A stretch of DNA of 64,000 nucleotides from Kerstersia similis (GCF_965139615.1 NZ_CBCSIQ010000014.1:39755-103754); one strand, 5' to 3'; numbered from the stretch's first letter, positions 1 through 9,005 are shown. Numbers and translations: made by a program. The notes: generated by a model from the sequence alone, not told the origin.

Positions 1-2
1 TC

Positions 3-1196
3 ATGGCGGAATCCATGGGGGTGGATACCGCCAGGGCTCGCATGGTGATTTTTGTCATCGCCGCTTTGCATGCGAGCACGGCGGGCTGGCTGTATGCCCA
101 TTTGCAGCGCTTTGTGAATCCGACGCCGTTCAATGTGAATGTCGGGATCGAGTACCTGTTTATGGCTGTTATCGGGGGCGCGTCGCAGGTATGGGGAGCG
201 TTGGTGGGTGCGGGAGTCATTACGCTGCTCAAGCAATGGCTGCAGGACATTCTTCCGCGTTTGTTCGGCTCGGCCGGCAATTATGAAATTATCGTGTTTG
301 GTGTGCTGATGATTGTGCTGCTGCATCGTGCACGCCAGGGGCTATGGCCGATCCTGGAACGTCTGGTGCCGGTCCGTCGCAAACCGCGGCGGATAGATGC
401 CGGTGCTTTGCCTTTGCCCCGTCGTCGTCAGCCGCCCGCAGGCGAGCGGATTCTGGAGGCGCGCAATGTTACGCGCAGATTTGGCGGCCTGATAGCAAAC
501 AACAATATGAGCCTGCATGTGCATGCGGGGGAAATCCTGGCACTGATCGGGCCGAACGGGGCGGGCAAGAGCACCATGTTCAATCAGTTGTCGGGCGTGG
601 ATACGCCGACCTCTGGCGAAGTACATTTCATGGGCAAGTCAGTCACGGGATGCAGTGCACGTGAAATCGCGGCGTTGGGCATGAGCCGGACATTCCAGCA
701 TGTGCGTCTGTTGCCTGGCATGACTGTGCTGGAAAACGTCGCGATCGGTACGCACAGGCGGGGTCGTGGTGGCGTATTACCCGCAGCCTGGCATCTTGAG
801 CGCACCGAGGAGTCGCGTTTGCTGCGTGAGGCGGCGGTGCAACTGGAACGTGTCGGGTTGGGCGAGGACATGCATGCTGATGCTGGCAGCCTGTCGTTGG
901 GGCAGCAGCGCATATTGGAAATTGCACGAGCCCTTTGCACGGATCCTTGCTTGTTGTTGCTCGATGAGCCGGCGGCCGGCTTGCGTCTTCAGGAAAAGCA
1001 GGCCTTGGCGGCGCTATTGCGGCGACTCAAGGCGGAGGGCATGGCTATCTTGATCGTCGAACATGATATGGATTTCGTGATGAACCTGGTCGATCGCGTC
1101 GTGGTGATGGAGTTCGGCGAAAAAATCGCGGAAGGTCTGCCGGCTGAAGTCCAGACCGATCCCGCTGTGCTGGAAGCCTATCTCGGAGGGGTATGA
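3..1196 (+). CDS. LivM-LivG fusion: branched-chain amino-acid ABC permease/ATPase, 5' partial
   Basis: Inner-membrane permease end fused to a cytoplasmic ATPase of a branched-chain amino-acid (Liv/HAAT-type) importer. The visible 397 residues start inside the permease: residues 1-120 hold hydrophobic segments and the LivM-like GGASQVWGALVGAG loop, and the frame is open to the window edge, so the true start lies upstream. A linker rich in Arg and Pro (about 120-145) leads to an ATPase with Walker A GPNGAGKS near 183, an LSLGQQ signature near 297, Walker B LLLLDEP near 317 and a switch His in VEHD. livF follows after one base, so the two are co-transcribed. Substrate could be another small amide or urea-like solute; the family assignment is firm, the ligand is not. 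Confidence 0.9.
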   Translation: MAESMGVDTARARMVIFVIAALHASTAGWLYAHLQRFVNPTPFNVNVGIEYLFMAVIGGASQVWGALVGAGVITLLKQWLQDILPRLFGSAGNYEIIVFGVLMIVLLHRARQGLWPILERLVPVRRKPRRIDAGALPLPRRRQPPAGERILEARNVTRRFGGLIANNNMSLHVHAGEILALIGPNGAGKSTMFNQLSGVDTPTSGEVHFMGKSVTGCSAREIAALGMSRTFQHVRLLPGMTVLENVAIGTHRRGRGGVLPAAWHLERTEESRLLREAAVQLERVGLGEDMHADAGSLSLGQQRILEIARALCTDPCLLLLDEPAAGLRLQEKQALAALLRRLKAEGMAILIVEHDMDFVMNLVDRVVVMEFGEKIAEGLPAEVQTDPAVLEAYLGGV

Positions 1197-1197
1197 C

Positions 1198-1944
1198 ATG
1201 GCCGATATTCTTGCAGTCGATAACTTGTGCGTGGACTATGGCAAGGTGCGTGCCGTCACGGATTTGTGCCTGCGCATACCCGAACGCAGTATCGTGACTC
1301 TGATCGGGCCGAATGGTGCAGGCAAGACGACGAGCCTATCGGCCATCATGGGCTTGCTGCCGAGCAGCGGCTACGTTCGCTTCGATGGCAATGAGGATTC
1401 CGGTGCACAGGTCGAAAACAGGGTGGCTCAGGGTATGGGGCTGGTACCCGAGACGCGGGAGCTGTTTGGCAGCATGAGTATCGAGGATAACCTACTGCTG
1501 GGTTCGTATCAGCGTCAGCGCACAGGCCATCGCGATCATGCGCAAACCATGAGCGAAGTGTATGCGCTGTTTCCGCGATTGGCGCAGCGCCGTCAGCAGA
1601 TGGCAGGGACGCTTTCCGGAGGTGAACGTCAGATGCTGGCCTTGGGGCGGGCGCTCATGGCCAGGCCGCGCTTGCTGATGCTTGACGAGCCCAGTCTGGG
1701 ATTGGCACCTCTGATTGTCCGCGAGATATTCCGGATCATTGCGCAACTGCGTGAACGAGGCGTGTCCGTGCTGCTGGTGGAGCAGAATGCCCGGGCCGCC
1801 TTGCAGGTTGCAGATTATGCCTATGTGCTGGAAAACGGCAGAATCGGGCTGGAAGGCCCGGCGGAAGCGCTGCGTCATGATGCGCGCATTATCGAAAGTT
1901 ATCTCGGTCTGGCCAGCAGGCATCAGGAAATGCTGGCCAGTTAG
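1198..1944 (+). CDS. livF: LivF-type branched-chain amino-acid ABC ATPase
   Basis: Second ATPase of the Liv importer, pairing with the LivG domain just upstream. The 248 residues show Walker A GPNGAGKTT near residue 37, the LSGGERQ signature near 139, Walker B LLMLDEP near 158 and the LLVEQN switch region typical of LivF. The ATG lies one base after the stop of the livMG gene, indicating translational coupling. The GPNGAGKTT and ETRELFGSM stretches are the usual LivF forms. Length and motif spacing are normal. It is the last gene of the operon; the next gene, an IclR regulator, is convergent 31 bases away. Confidence 0.93.
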   Translation: MADILAVDNLCVDYGKVRAVTDLCLRIPERSIVTLIGPNGAGKTTSLSAIMGLLPSSGYVRFDGNEDSGAQVENRVAQGMGLVPETRELFGSMSIEDNLLLGSYQRQRTGHRDHAQTMSEVYALFPRLAQRRQQMAGTLSGGERQMLALGRALMARPRLLMLDEPSLGLAPLIVREIFRIIAQLRERGVSVLLVEQNARAALQVADYAYVLENGRIGLEGPAEALRHDARIIESYLGLASRHQEMLAS

Positions 1945-1975
1945 CGTCGGTCCAAGGCGCTGATGTTTGCAGGTT

Positions 1976-2791
1976 TCAGCGCAGTGCGTCTTGTCCGCGA
2001 GCGGTCAACTGGCTTTCGATATCGGTGACAGCTTCCTGCAATGCGGGCAATAGCCGTTGTACCGCTTCGTGGGTTGTCATGGCCTTTTTCGTATAAATAA
2101 TGTTGAGACAACCCAGCACCCGCCCTGCGTGTTGTATGGGCAATGCGATGGCACTCATGCGGGCCTGGTCATTCCAATCTCCATCATTGGAGCCAAAACC
2201 TTGCTCTCGGGTCTTGTTTAATAGCTGCGCTACCAGTTTTCGGTCGCGGGCTAAAGGCGCTTGTTCATCATTGCAATGAATCAATAATTGCAAAATTTCT
2301 TCGCGTTCTTCTTCCGGACACGCACTGATATAGGCACGACCTGCCGCAGTGAAAAGAATCGGCATGCGTTGGCGCAGCATGGAACGATGAAAGGATAGCG
2401 GACTGAAACGGTGCGTGGTTTCGCGGACAATCATGCTGTCACCATCCAGTGTGCTGAGATCTGACGGCCAGACAGCGCGGTGCAGCAGTTTCCCCAGAAC
2501 AGGATTGGCGATTTCCGAAACCCATTCATCATCGGTAAAGCCGTCGCTCAGTTGACGGACTTTCTGATTCAGGCGGTAGCTTTCATCAGAAGGGCTGCGG
2601 CGTATATATCCTTCATGTTGAAGCGTTTCCAACATGCGTTTGACAGTCGTTCGATGCAGGCTGGTGGCACGGCTTAATTCCGTAATAGTGGACCAGCCAT
2701 TTTCAGAAAAATTAATGGCGCGCAATAGAGCGAGCCCGCGTCGCAGACTCTCATTGAGTTTATAGGTAGAGGGGGTGCCGGTTTTTTTCAA
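1976..2791 (-). CDS. IclR-family transcriptional regulator
   Basis: Predicted DNA-binding repressor or activator of 271 residues. The N-terminal winged helix is visible at about 15-85 (SLRRGLALLRAINF, then LSRATSLHRTTVKRMLETL), and the C-terminal IclR effector domain at about 85-265 includes GRAYIS and the ALPIQHAGRVLGCLNI core. IclR regulators often control catabolic or uptake genes beside them. Here it converges on the Liv operon and diverges from a phosphatase-like gene, so either could be a target. A 16-bp inverted repeat upstream is a candidate operator. The ATG start gives the standard length. Effector is unknown. Confidence 0.88.
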   Translation of the reverse strand: MKKTGTPSTYKLNESLRRGLALLRAINFSENGWSTITELSRATSLHRTTVKRMLETLQHEGYIRRSPSDESYRLNQKVRQLSDGFTDDEWVSEIANPVLGKLLHRAVWPSDLSTLDGDSMIVRETTHRFSPLSFHRSMLRQRMPILFTAAGRAYISACPEEEREEILQLLIHCNDEQAPLARDRKLVAQLLNKTREQGFGSNDGDWNDQARMSAIALPIQHAGRVLGCLNIIYTKKAMTTHEAVQRLLPALQEAVTDIESQLTARGQDALR

Positions 2792-2914
2792 ACCGCTGTC
2801 TCCAAAATTTTATATTTATATTTCTTTTCATTTTAATTGGATGTGACAGGTGAAGCAATTGATTGATTGCCAGATTGATCCAGGGGGCTTGCAATAAATT
2901 TATGTGTACAGACG

Positions 2915-2930
2915 TTCACTGGCGAGTGAA
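2915..2930. promoter_or_regulatory. Inverted repeat between the IclR gene and the phosphatase gene
   Basis: TTCACT-GGCG-AGTGAA is a perfect 6-4-6 inverted repeat in the 197-bp divergent intergenic region. Position and symmetry suit an operator for the IclR regulator or for a regulator of the rightward gene. Assignment is inference only. Confidence 0.35.
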
Positions 2931-2988
2931 TGGTTTACCTGGTGAATATTTTGTTCATTTTTGCAGAGGCTGAATTGGAAGTACTGGT

Positions 2989-3864
2989 ATGGCGGCTGGC
3001 CGCCGAATGAGCCAGGGCCATTTTTTCTATTGCGGGAAAGCGGAATCCGTCCGCAATTCCCAGGGATGCGCCAGTATCCTCAAGAGCCGGGCGACTGTGT
3101 TACCTTCTTCTTTTTCTCTGGGTGGCTTTGTGGATAATCTTCGTGATGTCGCTGGCGTGGATGCTGCCAGTACCTATGTGGCTGCGGGCGGGCATCGCTT
3201 GCGCCGTGGCGTGTTCTATCGTTCCAATGTGCTGGCGCCGGCGGATGGCAAGATCGACCAGCTCAATGGCCTGGGCCTGCGCGCAGTCTATGATTTGCGT
3301 ACGCCCGCGGAAGTGGCGCGTCAGCCTGACCAGCTGCCGGCAGGCGCTGCTTACGTGCAGATCAATATCCTCGATGAGGATCAGGTAACGTTCGGTACCT
3401 TGTCCTCCGCCGCAGAGACCGTGGCAGCCATGGAGAATTTGCAACGGCAGATGGTGACGCAGGCCGGCATGCGCAAGCGGTTGGGCGAATTGTTCACCGC
3501 CCTGGCCGAGGGCGAGGATGCGCAGCTGTATCACTGTACCGGTGGCAAGGACAGGACGGGCTGGGTGACGGCCTTGCTGCAATTGCAGGCCGGGGTCGCG
3601 CAGGAGGATGTGATGCATGATTACCTGCTGACCAATCAGCGCATGACGGCATTCATCGAGCAGAATTATGCAGCAGTGGCCGAGCAGTACGGTAAGGCCG
3701 CAGCGGAAGCCATCTTGCCCGCCTTGAGCGTGCGCGAGAGTTTCCTGCAGGCCGGGCTGGATCAGCTGCGACAGGATTTCGGTACGGTGGCCGGCTATCT
3801 GGGGCGCGGTATCGGGTTGGATGACGCCACGCAGGATCGTCTGCGTACCCGCATGCTGGCTTGA
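2989..3864 (+). CDS. Tyrosine-protein phosphatase-like protein (Y_phosphatase3 type)
   Basis: Probable protein-tyrosine or dual-specificity phosphatase. The catalytic P-loop HCTGGKDRTGW (Cys-X5-Arg) lies near residues 184-194. Upstream are a GFVDNLRDVAG stretch and an RRGVFYRSNVL stretch, both characteristic of the family in which an Asp/Arg-rich N-terminus precedes a CX5R loop. Homologues include secreted MptpB-like phosphatases and cytoplasmic ones. The ATG at 2989 has a GGAAG-like ribosome site, but conserved sequence begins only near residue 37, where a GTG (3097) is an alternative start. No convincing signal peptide is seen. It is monocistronic and ends at a strong hairpin. Confidence 0.8.
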   Translation: MAAGRRMSQGHFFYCGKAESVRNSQGCASILKSRATVLPSSFSLGGFVDNLRDVAGVDAASTYVAAGGHRLRRGVFYRSNVLAPADGKIDQLNGLGLRAVYDLRTPAEVARQPDQLPAGAAYVQINILDEDQVTFGTLSSAAETVAAMENLQRQMVTQAGMRKRLGELFTALAEGEDAQLYHCTGGKDRTGWVTALLQLQAGVAQEDVMHDYLLTNQRMTAFIEQNYAAVAEQYGKAAAEAILPALSVRESFLQAGLDQLRQDFGTVAGYLGRGIGLDDATQDRLRTRMLA

Positions 3865-3886
3865 AGCCGACAGCGCAGGTGTTTTG

Positions 3887-3930
3887 AACGCCAAGGGGCG
3901 GGCCGTTTGTACGGCCCGCCCCTTGGCGTT
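3887..3930. terminator. Bidirectional terminator, 20-bp perfect stem
   Basis: Two 20-base arms beginning AACGCCAAGGGGCGG pair perfectly around a TTGT loop, between the convergent phosphatase and DUF2789 genes. Confidence 0.75.
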
Positions 3931-3961
3931 GATGGGCTCAGGATTGCCTGGCCGACGGGAA

Positions 3962-4219
3962 TTACAGCCCGGTCTGGCGCTTGATGGAGTCTTCGTGCAG
4001 CGATTCGTTCAGCTGGTCGATGATGATGGCCCAGTCGCCATCCGACTTGTATTGTTCCGACAGGAACTGGCGCTGGCCTTCGTTCCAGAAGGGGGCATCG
4101 ACCAGATGCTTGCTGGAGGGCAGTTGATGTTTGCCGATGAAGTCGGCAATGGCCGGTTCGCTGGCATCCAGGCCCAGTTGTAGAAACAGGTTGGTCATGC
4201 GTGGCGTAACGGTTTTCAT
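3962..4219 (-). CDS. DUF2789-family small protein
   Basis: An 85-residue protein resembling the DUF2789 family of small proteobacterial proteins of unknown function. Visible features are the MTNLFLQLGL start region, HQLPSSKHLVDAPFWNEGQR and a final DWAIIIDQLNESLHED helix. The start at 4219 is chosen because an AAGGAGCC ribosome site lies just upstream and the family begins here; the frame extends further upstream but without conserved sequence. No signal peptide or membrane segment. It stands alone between two terminated units. No function can be assigned. Confidence 0.75.
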   Translation of the reverse strand: MKTVTPRMTNLFLQLGLDASEPAIADFIGKHQLPSSKHLVDAPFWNEGQRQFLSEQYKSDGDWAIIIDQLNESLHEDSIKRQTGL

Positions 4220-4491
4220 GGCGGGCTCCTTGGGACAGCCGGTAAGGGAGCCGGGTACGTGGCGGCAGGGCCGCTGGCGCCGGCAGGAAGTTGTTATCCG
4301 GACTATAGCTGGTTTACGGCCTGTCGGCGGGGCGGACACCACCCGCCCGCTGCCCTTGGGGTTCGGTAAAACAATGAAACCGTTGCATGGCGTGGCTGTG
4401 CTAATGTGTCCAGGTACCCGATCTATGATCGGAAACGTGCCGGGCAGGTCCGGCAGCGTTGGCAGGCATGTTCAATGAGGAGGACTATCCT

Positions 4492-4848
4492 ATGAAGCGT
4501 ATCGTCTTGAGTTCCCTGGCAGGCGTGTTGTTGCTGGCCGGTATGTCGGCCCAGGCGCAGCCCGCGACGCCAGGCCTGAAGTTGTCGCCGGAACAGATGC
4601 AGCAGCTCGATAAGGACAAAAGCGGGGATGTCAGCCGGCAGGAGTATCAGGAGTTCATGGAGGCATCTTTCACGCGACTGGATGCCAATAAGAATGGCGT
4701 GCTGGAACGCGCCGAATTGCCTGCCAGCGTGACGGACGAGCAGTTTGCTGTGATGGATGTCAATCGTGATGGCAAAGTGACCCGTGCCGAATTCATGAAT
4801 CAGGTCATGGCCGATTACGACGAAGCGGCGCGTCAGGCAGCGAAATAG
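4492..4848 (+). CDS. Exported EF-hand calcium-binding protein
   Basis: Small periplasmic or secreted calcium-binding protein, 118 residues. Residues 1-22 form a signal peptide (basic MKR, hydrophobic LAGVLLLAG core, AQA cleavage site). Three EF-hand loops follow: DKDKSGDVSRQEY, DANKNGVLERAEL and DVNRDGKVTRAEF, each with acidic residues at coordinating positions and Gly at loop position 6. An AGGAGG ribosome site at 4478-4483 fixes the ATG at 4492. Such proteins may buffer or sense calcium in the envelope. The gene is monocistronic and followed by a strong hairpin. Confidence 0.85.
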   Translation: MKRIVLSSLAGVLLLAGMSAQAQPATPGLKLSPEQMQQLDKDKSGDVSRQEYQEFMEASFTRLDANKNGVLERAELPASVTDEQFAVMDVNRDGKVTRAEFMNQVMADYDEAARQAAK

Positions 4849-4877
4849 GCGTTCGGTGTTCCGATTGCCTTGATGAT

Positions 4878-4915
4878 CAGGGCCTGCCCTTGCCGGGGCA
4901 GGCCCTGTCTGTTTG
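4878..4915 (+). terminator. Rho-independent terminator after the EF-hand gene
   Basis: CAGGGCCTGCCC pairs with GGGCAGGCCCTG around a 6-base loop, followed by a T-rich TCTGTTTG. Confidence 0.75.
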
Positions 4916-4966
4916 GCTGAACCCGCCTGCTGCCTTGGACGCGGCGGGGGGCTGGCCGGCAGGGGC

Positions 4967-6040
4967 TCAGACCTGTCGCGAGCGCGTCAGCAGCCAGAGC
5001 AGATAAATACCGCCGACGATGCCTGTCATCCGTCCGATAGGAATGGTCATGGCCAGGGGGACATGCTGGATCAGCAGGTCGGCGATGACCAGCAGCAGCG
5101 CGCCCATGGCGGCGGCGCTGATGACGGGCAGGTGGCGGGCGCGTGTCAGCCGTTGCGCGAGCTGGGGCGCGGCCAGGGCGACAAATGCGATCGGGCCGGC
5201 CGCACCGGTGGCCAGCGCGGCCAGAATGACGGCATAGGCAATCATGAACAGGCGCGTGCGTTCGACCCGTATGCCCAGCTGGCAGGCCAGGTCGTCACCC
5301 ATTTCCGTCATGTGCAGGGTGCGGGCCGACCAGAGAATGGGCGGGATCAGGACCAGCGTGCCTATCATGACGGGCAGCACATGCTGCCAGGTGCGGGCAT
5401 CGAGCGAGCCTGCGAGCCAGAGGTTGGCCATGATGGCGTTATCGAGCTTGCCCTTGACCAGCATCAGGCCATTGAGCGCATTGAAAATGGCACCCACGCC
5501 GATGCCTACCAGCACCAGCCGGTAGCCGCCGACGGCGCCATTGCGGACCGACAGCAGATAGACGATGACTGCCGTGACCATGCCGCCTATCACGGCGGAC
5601 AGGGCGACAGCCAGGCTGCCCTGGTCAAAGACGATGATCTGCATCAGCGCGCCTGTGGCCGCGCCGGTAGTGAAACCGATCACATCCGGTGAACCCAGGG
5701 CGTTGCGGGACACCGACTGGAAGACGGCGCCGGAAATGCCGAGCGCTGCACCGGCGAAAATGGCGGTCAGGACACGTGGCAGACGGATGTTCAGGACGAT
5801 GCGTTCACCGATGCCGCCGTCGCCATGGCCCAGTAGAATATTCACGACCTGCCCCAGCGACAGGGAGATGCGGCCGCTGCTGATGGCAAAGGCGGCGCAG
5901 GCGAGGGTCAGCAGCAGCAACAGGCAGGTGATGGCAATGAGCCTGGGCTGCAGAATGAAAGAAGCGCGGCCAGGCCGCCAGACCGGGGTGCTGAGGGTGC
6001 TGCGGGACGGCGCAGCAGCGGAGGAGGCGTGAGCATTCAT
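4967..6040 (-). CDS. Ferric-siderophore ABC permease (FepG/FecD type)
   Basis: Inner-membrane permease of the FecCD family, 357 residues with about nine to ten hydrophobic segments. Family signatures include RLPRVLTAIFAGAALGISGAVFQ and the GPIAFVALAAPQLAQRL stretch that contacts the ATPase. It would form a heterodimer with the permease encoded upstream and pass ferric siderophore through the inner membrane. Its ATG overlaps the stop of the upstream gene (ATGA), so translation is coupled. It is the last gene of a binding protein-permease-permease operon; the cognate ATPase is encoded divergently at 8139. The ligand cannot be told from sequence. Confidence 0.92.
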   Translation of the reverse strand: MNAHASSAAAPSRSTLSTPVWRPGRASFILQPRLIAITCLLLLLTLACAAFAISSGRISLSLGQVVNILLGHGDGGIGERIVLNIRLPRVLTAIFAGAALGISGAVFQSVSRNALGSPDVIGFTTGAATGALMQIIVFDQGSLAVALSAVIGGMVTAVIVYLLSVRNGAVGGYRLVLVGIGVGAIFNALNGLMLVKGKLDNAIMANLWLAGSLDARTWQHVLPVMIGTLVLIPPILWSARTLHMTEMGDDLACQLGIRVERTRLFMIAYAVILAALATGAAGPIAFVALAAPQLAQRLTRARHLPVISAAAMGALLLVIADLLIQHVPLAMTIPIGRMTGIVGGIYLLWLLTRSRQV

Positions 6041-7059
6041 AGCTGAGCGATCTTGCGCCGGCGCACCAGCGCCACAAAGAAGGGGCCACCGATCAATGCG
6101 ATCATGATGCCGACGCTGACTTCGCCAGGCGGCGCGATCAGACGCCCCAGGATATCGGCTGCCAGTATCAGGATGGCGGAAAACAACATGGCGTAGGGCA
6201 GCAGCCAGCGGTGATCGGGCCCGATGACAAAGCGCGCCAGATGGGGAGCAGTCAGGCCGATGAAGCTGATGGGGCCGACAGCGGCCGTCGCCGCGCCGGC
6301 CAGAACGATGACGGCAGCCGAAGACAGAATCCAGATGCGTCCGGTGGCTGCGCCCAGGGCATGGCTGAGGTCATGGCCCAGGGCGGCAATGTCCAGCGAT
6401 TTGCCCAGGGTCATGGCAATGCCCAGGCCCAGGATGATCAGCAGCGCCGTGGGCGCCAGAATGCCGTAGCCCCGGCCTTGCAGGGAGCCGGCGGCCCAGT
6501 GGCGGAACTGGTTGAAGGCTTCATCCGTGCTGTTGACGGTGATGATCTGGGTGATGGCCATCAGCACGAAGGTCAGGGCCGCGCCGGCGAGCACCAGGCG
6601 CACCGGGTTGACGCCGTGGCGCACACCGCCCAGCAAATAGACGGCGGCGCCAGCCAGGGCAGCGCCCAGCAGGCCGAACCACATATAGACGGAGATATCT
6701 TCGATGCCCAGCACGGCGATGCACAGCGCAATGGCGGCGGCGGCGCCTGAGTTCACGCCGAGGATGCCAGGGTCGGCCAGCGGGTTGCGGGTGAGCGCCT
6801 GCATGATGACGCCGGCCACACCCAGCGCGCAGCCGGTCAGAATGGCCAGCAAGGTACGCGGAATGCGCAGATGCAGCATGATGAGCTGATCGTTCTGGCT
6901 GGGGTCCAGATGGAAGACGGCATCCCAGGCCAGGCCGGGCGAGAGCATCTGCGTGCCGACGGACAGGCTCGCGACGCAGCACAGCAGCAGCACGACGCCG
7001 CCCAGCAGCAGCCCGTTGCGCCTTTGGCGCTGGCGCAGAAAGTGCCTGTTACTTGGCAA
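6037..7059 (-). CDS. Ferric-siderophore ABC permease (FepD/FecC type)
   Basis: First FecCD permease of the operon, 340 residues, polytopic. Signatures include LRIPRTLLAILTGCALGVAG, LTRNPLADPGILGVNSGA and the C-terminal GPISFIGLTAPHLARF ATPase-contact loop. It overlaps the end of the binding-protein gene by 11 bases and the next permease by 4. The pair with the 4967-6040 product is the standard two-gene permease arrangement of enterobactin or citrate systems. Iron control is expected from the Fur-like site in front of the operon. Confidence 0.92.
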   Translation of the reverse strand: MPSNRHFLRQRQRRNGLLLGGVVLLLCCVASLSVGTQMLSPGLAWDAVFHLDPSQNDQLIMLHLRIPRTLLAILTGCALGVAGVIMQALTRNPLADPGILGVNSGAAAAIALCIAVLGIEDISVYMWFGLLGAALAGAAVYLLGGVRHGVNPVRLVLAGAALTFVLMAITQIITVNSTDEAFNQFRHWAAGSLQGRGYGILAPTALLIILGLGIAMTLGKSLDIAALGHDLSHALGAATGRIWILSSAAVIVLAGAATAAVGPISFIGLTAPHLARFVIGPDHRWLLPYAMLFSAILILAADILGRLIAPPGEVSVGIMIALIGGPFFVALVRRRKIAQL

Positions 7060-8014
7060 ACCGTTTCACCATGTCGTTGACGATTTCCGTGGCGCTGTAA
7101 TAGTCGATGCGGAAGGAGTTCGCACCCAGCCCGTACACCTGGCCGGACTTGACCGAGGGGAGATTGGCCAGCACCGGGTCTTTCAGGAAGGCATCGCGGC
7201 GCTCATCGCCGACGCGCAGCAGGAAGGTGGTTTCCGCCTTGAGCTGGGGCAGTTTTTCGTAGGGCGCCCAGATGAAATCATGGTTGACGTCGGCATTGCT
7301 TTGCCAGGCGGGGTCGGGGGCTTCGATGTCGAAGCCCAGCGCTTGCAGCAGCCTGCCGTGGGCGCCAGTGCGGGTTCCGAGCGGGTTTTCCATGACGGCG
7401 CCGTTGTAGCTGATGATATTGGCCTGCCCGGCCGGCAGTTGGATTTTGTCGCGTGCCTGGGCCACCAGGGCATCGAAGTCGGCGATCCTGGCTTCGGCCT
7501 CGGTTTCCAGGCCGGTGGCTTCCGCCAGCTGACGGGCCAGTTCCTGCCAGGAACGGCGGCCGTAGTCGAGCACGATGGTGGGGGCGATCTGGCGCAGGCT
7601 GGCGATATGTTCCAGCGCCGAATCGGCGCCGCTGGTTGCGACGACAATCAGGTCGGGCGCATAGGCATAGGCAGCCTCCAGATCCACGCGCCCGGCCGGC
7701 CAGGCCTGTTCGAGTTTGCGGGATTCGGCGACCTTGGCCCATTGTTCAAAGAACTTTCCATTCGCTGCGGTCGCGCTGGCTACGACCGGGGCATCTATGG
7801 CCAGCAGTGTGCCGGTGATGGTGGGCGAGGTCGAAAGAATGCGCTTGGGGGGAGCCGGAATATGCGTGATACTGCCGTCGGCGTTCTTGAATTCGCGGGG
7901 CCAGCCTTGTGCCGCGCTGGCCGCCGGGGTTTCCGCCAGGGCGGGCCGGGCCAGCAGCATGAGCAAGGCCATCAGCATGAGGCCGTACGCGGCAAGGGAT
8001 CTCGTCGTGCGCAT
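7049..8014 (-). CDS. Periplasmic iron-siderophore binding protein (FepB/FecB-like)
   Basis: Periplasmic receptor of the siderophore ABC importer, 321 residues. Residues 1-28 are a signal peptide (MRTTRS, then a long Leu/Met/Ala core ending RPALAETP). A type III binding-protein fold is indicated by PPKRILSTSPTITGTLLAI, APDLIVV and the C-terminal VKSGQVYGLGANSFRIDYYSA. The ATG at 8014 is chosen because the signal peptide starts there; the frame continues 44 codons upstream into the promoter. It is first in the operon with the two permeases and faces the ATPase gene across a shared Fur-like site. Confidence 0.9.
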   Translation of the reverse strand: MRTTRSLAAYGLMLMALLMLLARPALAETPAASAAQGWPREFKNADGSITHIPAPPKRILSTSPTITGTLLAIDAPVVASATAANGKFFEQWAKVAESRKLEQAWPAGRVDLEAAYAYAPDLIVVATSGADSALEHIASLRQIAPTIVLDYGRRSWQELARQLAEATGLETEAEARIADFDALVAQARDKIQLPAGQANIISYNGAVMENPLGTRTGAHGRLLQALGFDIEAPDPAWQSNADVNHDFIWAPYEKLPQLKAETTFLLRVGDERRDAFLKDPVLANLPSVKSGQVYGLGANSFRIDYYSATEIVNDMVKRFAK

Positions 8015-8073
8015 TGATACTCCGGACAGGGTGTCGGTCAGCCTGCCGGACGGCAGGCGCTTGCAGTATCTAT

Positions 8074-8096
8074 AATTGTAATGTTTTTCATTATGA
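8074..8096. promoter_or_regulatory. Fur-box-like operator between binding-protein and ATPase genes
   Basis: AATTGTAATGTTTTTCATTA contains the inverted repeat TAATG-TTTTT-CATTA, close to the Fur consensus of alternating GATAAT/ATTATC units. It lies in the 124-bp divergent region between two halves of a siderophore importer, where iron repression of both directions is expected. Confidence 0.7.
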
Positions 8097-8138
8097 TGGA
8101 CCGGCTGCGCGGCGTCTGGTCCGGCAGGATATGACACT

Positions 8139-8987
8139 ATGAGCACACATCCAGGCGCCGGTATATCGACCGCATCGCCGCTGCGGGGAGAAAACCTGAC
8201 CCTGCGCTATGAGTCCCGCCTGATCGCGGAAAACCTGACGGTCGAGATTCCGGCCAGCAAAGTCACGGTGATCGTCGGCCCGAATGCCTGCGGCAAGTCC
8301 ACGCTGCTGCGCGCCTTGTCGCGCCTGCTGGTGCCGGTCAGCGGCCAGGTATTGCTGCATGGCAAGGATATACGCAGCTACGCGCCCAAGGCCGTGGCGC
8401 GCCTGCTCGGCCTGTTGCCACAAAGCGCCGTGGCGCCCTCGGGCATCTGCGTGGCGGATCTGGTGGCGCGTGGCCGCTTTCCGCATCAGACCATGTTGCA
8501 GCAGTGGTCGCAGGAAGACGAAGCCGCCGTCGGCAAGGCCATGGCCGCCGCACATGTGGAAATGCTGGCGGAGCGTGCCGTTGATGAATTGTCCGGCGGC
8601 CAGCGGCAGCGGGTCTGGCTGGCGATGGTGCTGGCGCAGGATACGCCCATCATGCTGCTCGATGAGCCGACGACCTATCTGGATATCGCGCATCAGATCG
8701 AGGTGCTGGATCTGTGCCAGCGCCTCAATCGTGAAGAAGGCCGGACGCTGGTCATGGTGCTGCACGATTTGAACCAGGCGGCGCGCTACGCCGATCACAT
8801 CATTGCCATGAAGGCCGGGCGGATTGTCGCGGTGGGACATCCGCGCGAGGTCGTGACGCCTGCCGTGGTCGAGGAGGTTTTCGGCCTGAGCGCCGTGGTC
8901 ATTGATGACCCGGTGACGCATACGCCCATGGTTGTGCCGATTGCCAGTACGGGCAACCGGCAGGATACCGCCAGAACGGCCGCCTGA
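8139..8987 (+). CDS. Ferric-siderophore ABC ATPase (FepC-like)
   Basis: Cytoplasmic ATPase of the siderophore importer, 282 residues. Walker A GPNACGKST is near residue 47, the LSGGQRQRVWLAM signature near 150, Walker B IMLLDEPTTYLD near 172, and the HDLNQAARYADHI switch region follows, all FepC/FecE-like. The gene is transcribed away from the binding protein and permeases rather than behind them. Residues 255-282 form a variable tail. The divergent layout around one Fur-type site would let both units respond to iron together. It converges on the GNAT gene with a hairpin between them. Confidence 0.93.
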   Translation: MSTHPGAGISTASPLRGENLTLRYESRLIAENLTVEIPASKVTVIVGPNACGKSTLLRALSRLLVPVSGQVLLHGKDIRSYAPKAVARLLGLLPQSAVAPSGICVADLVARGRFPHQTMLQQWSQEDEAAVGKAMAAAHVEMLAERAVDELSGGQRQRVWLAMVLAQDTPIMLLDEPTTYLDIAHQIEVLDLCQRLNREEGRTLVMVLHDLNQAARYADHIIAMKAGRIVAVGHPREVVTPAVVEEVFGLSAVVIDDPVTHTPMVVPIASTGNRQDTARTAA

Positions 8988-9005
8988 GTCCCTGTAGTAA
9001 CGGTG

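Noticed and set aside
2811..2860. AT-rich stretch with TTTA elements near the IclR start as another KdpE-like site
   Set aside because: TTTA is expected by chance in this AT-rich run; the flanking GAATTTAYGC pattern of sites A-C is absent.
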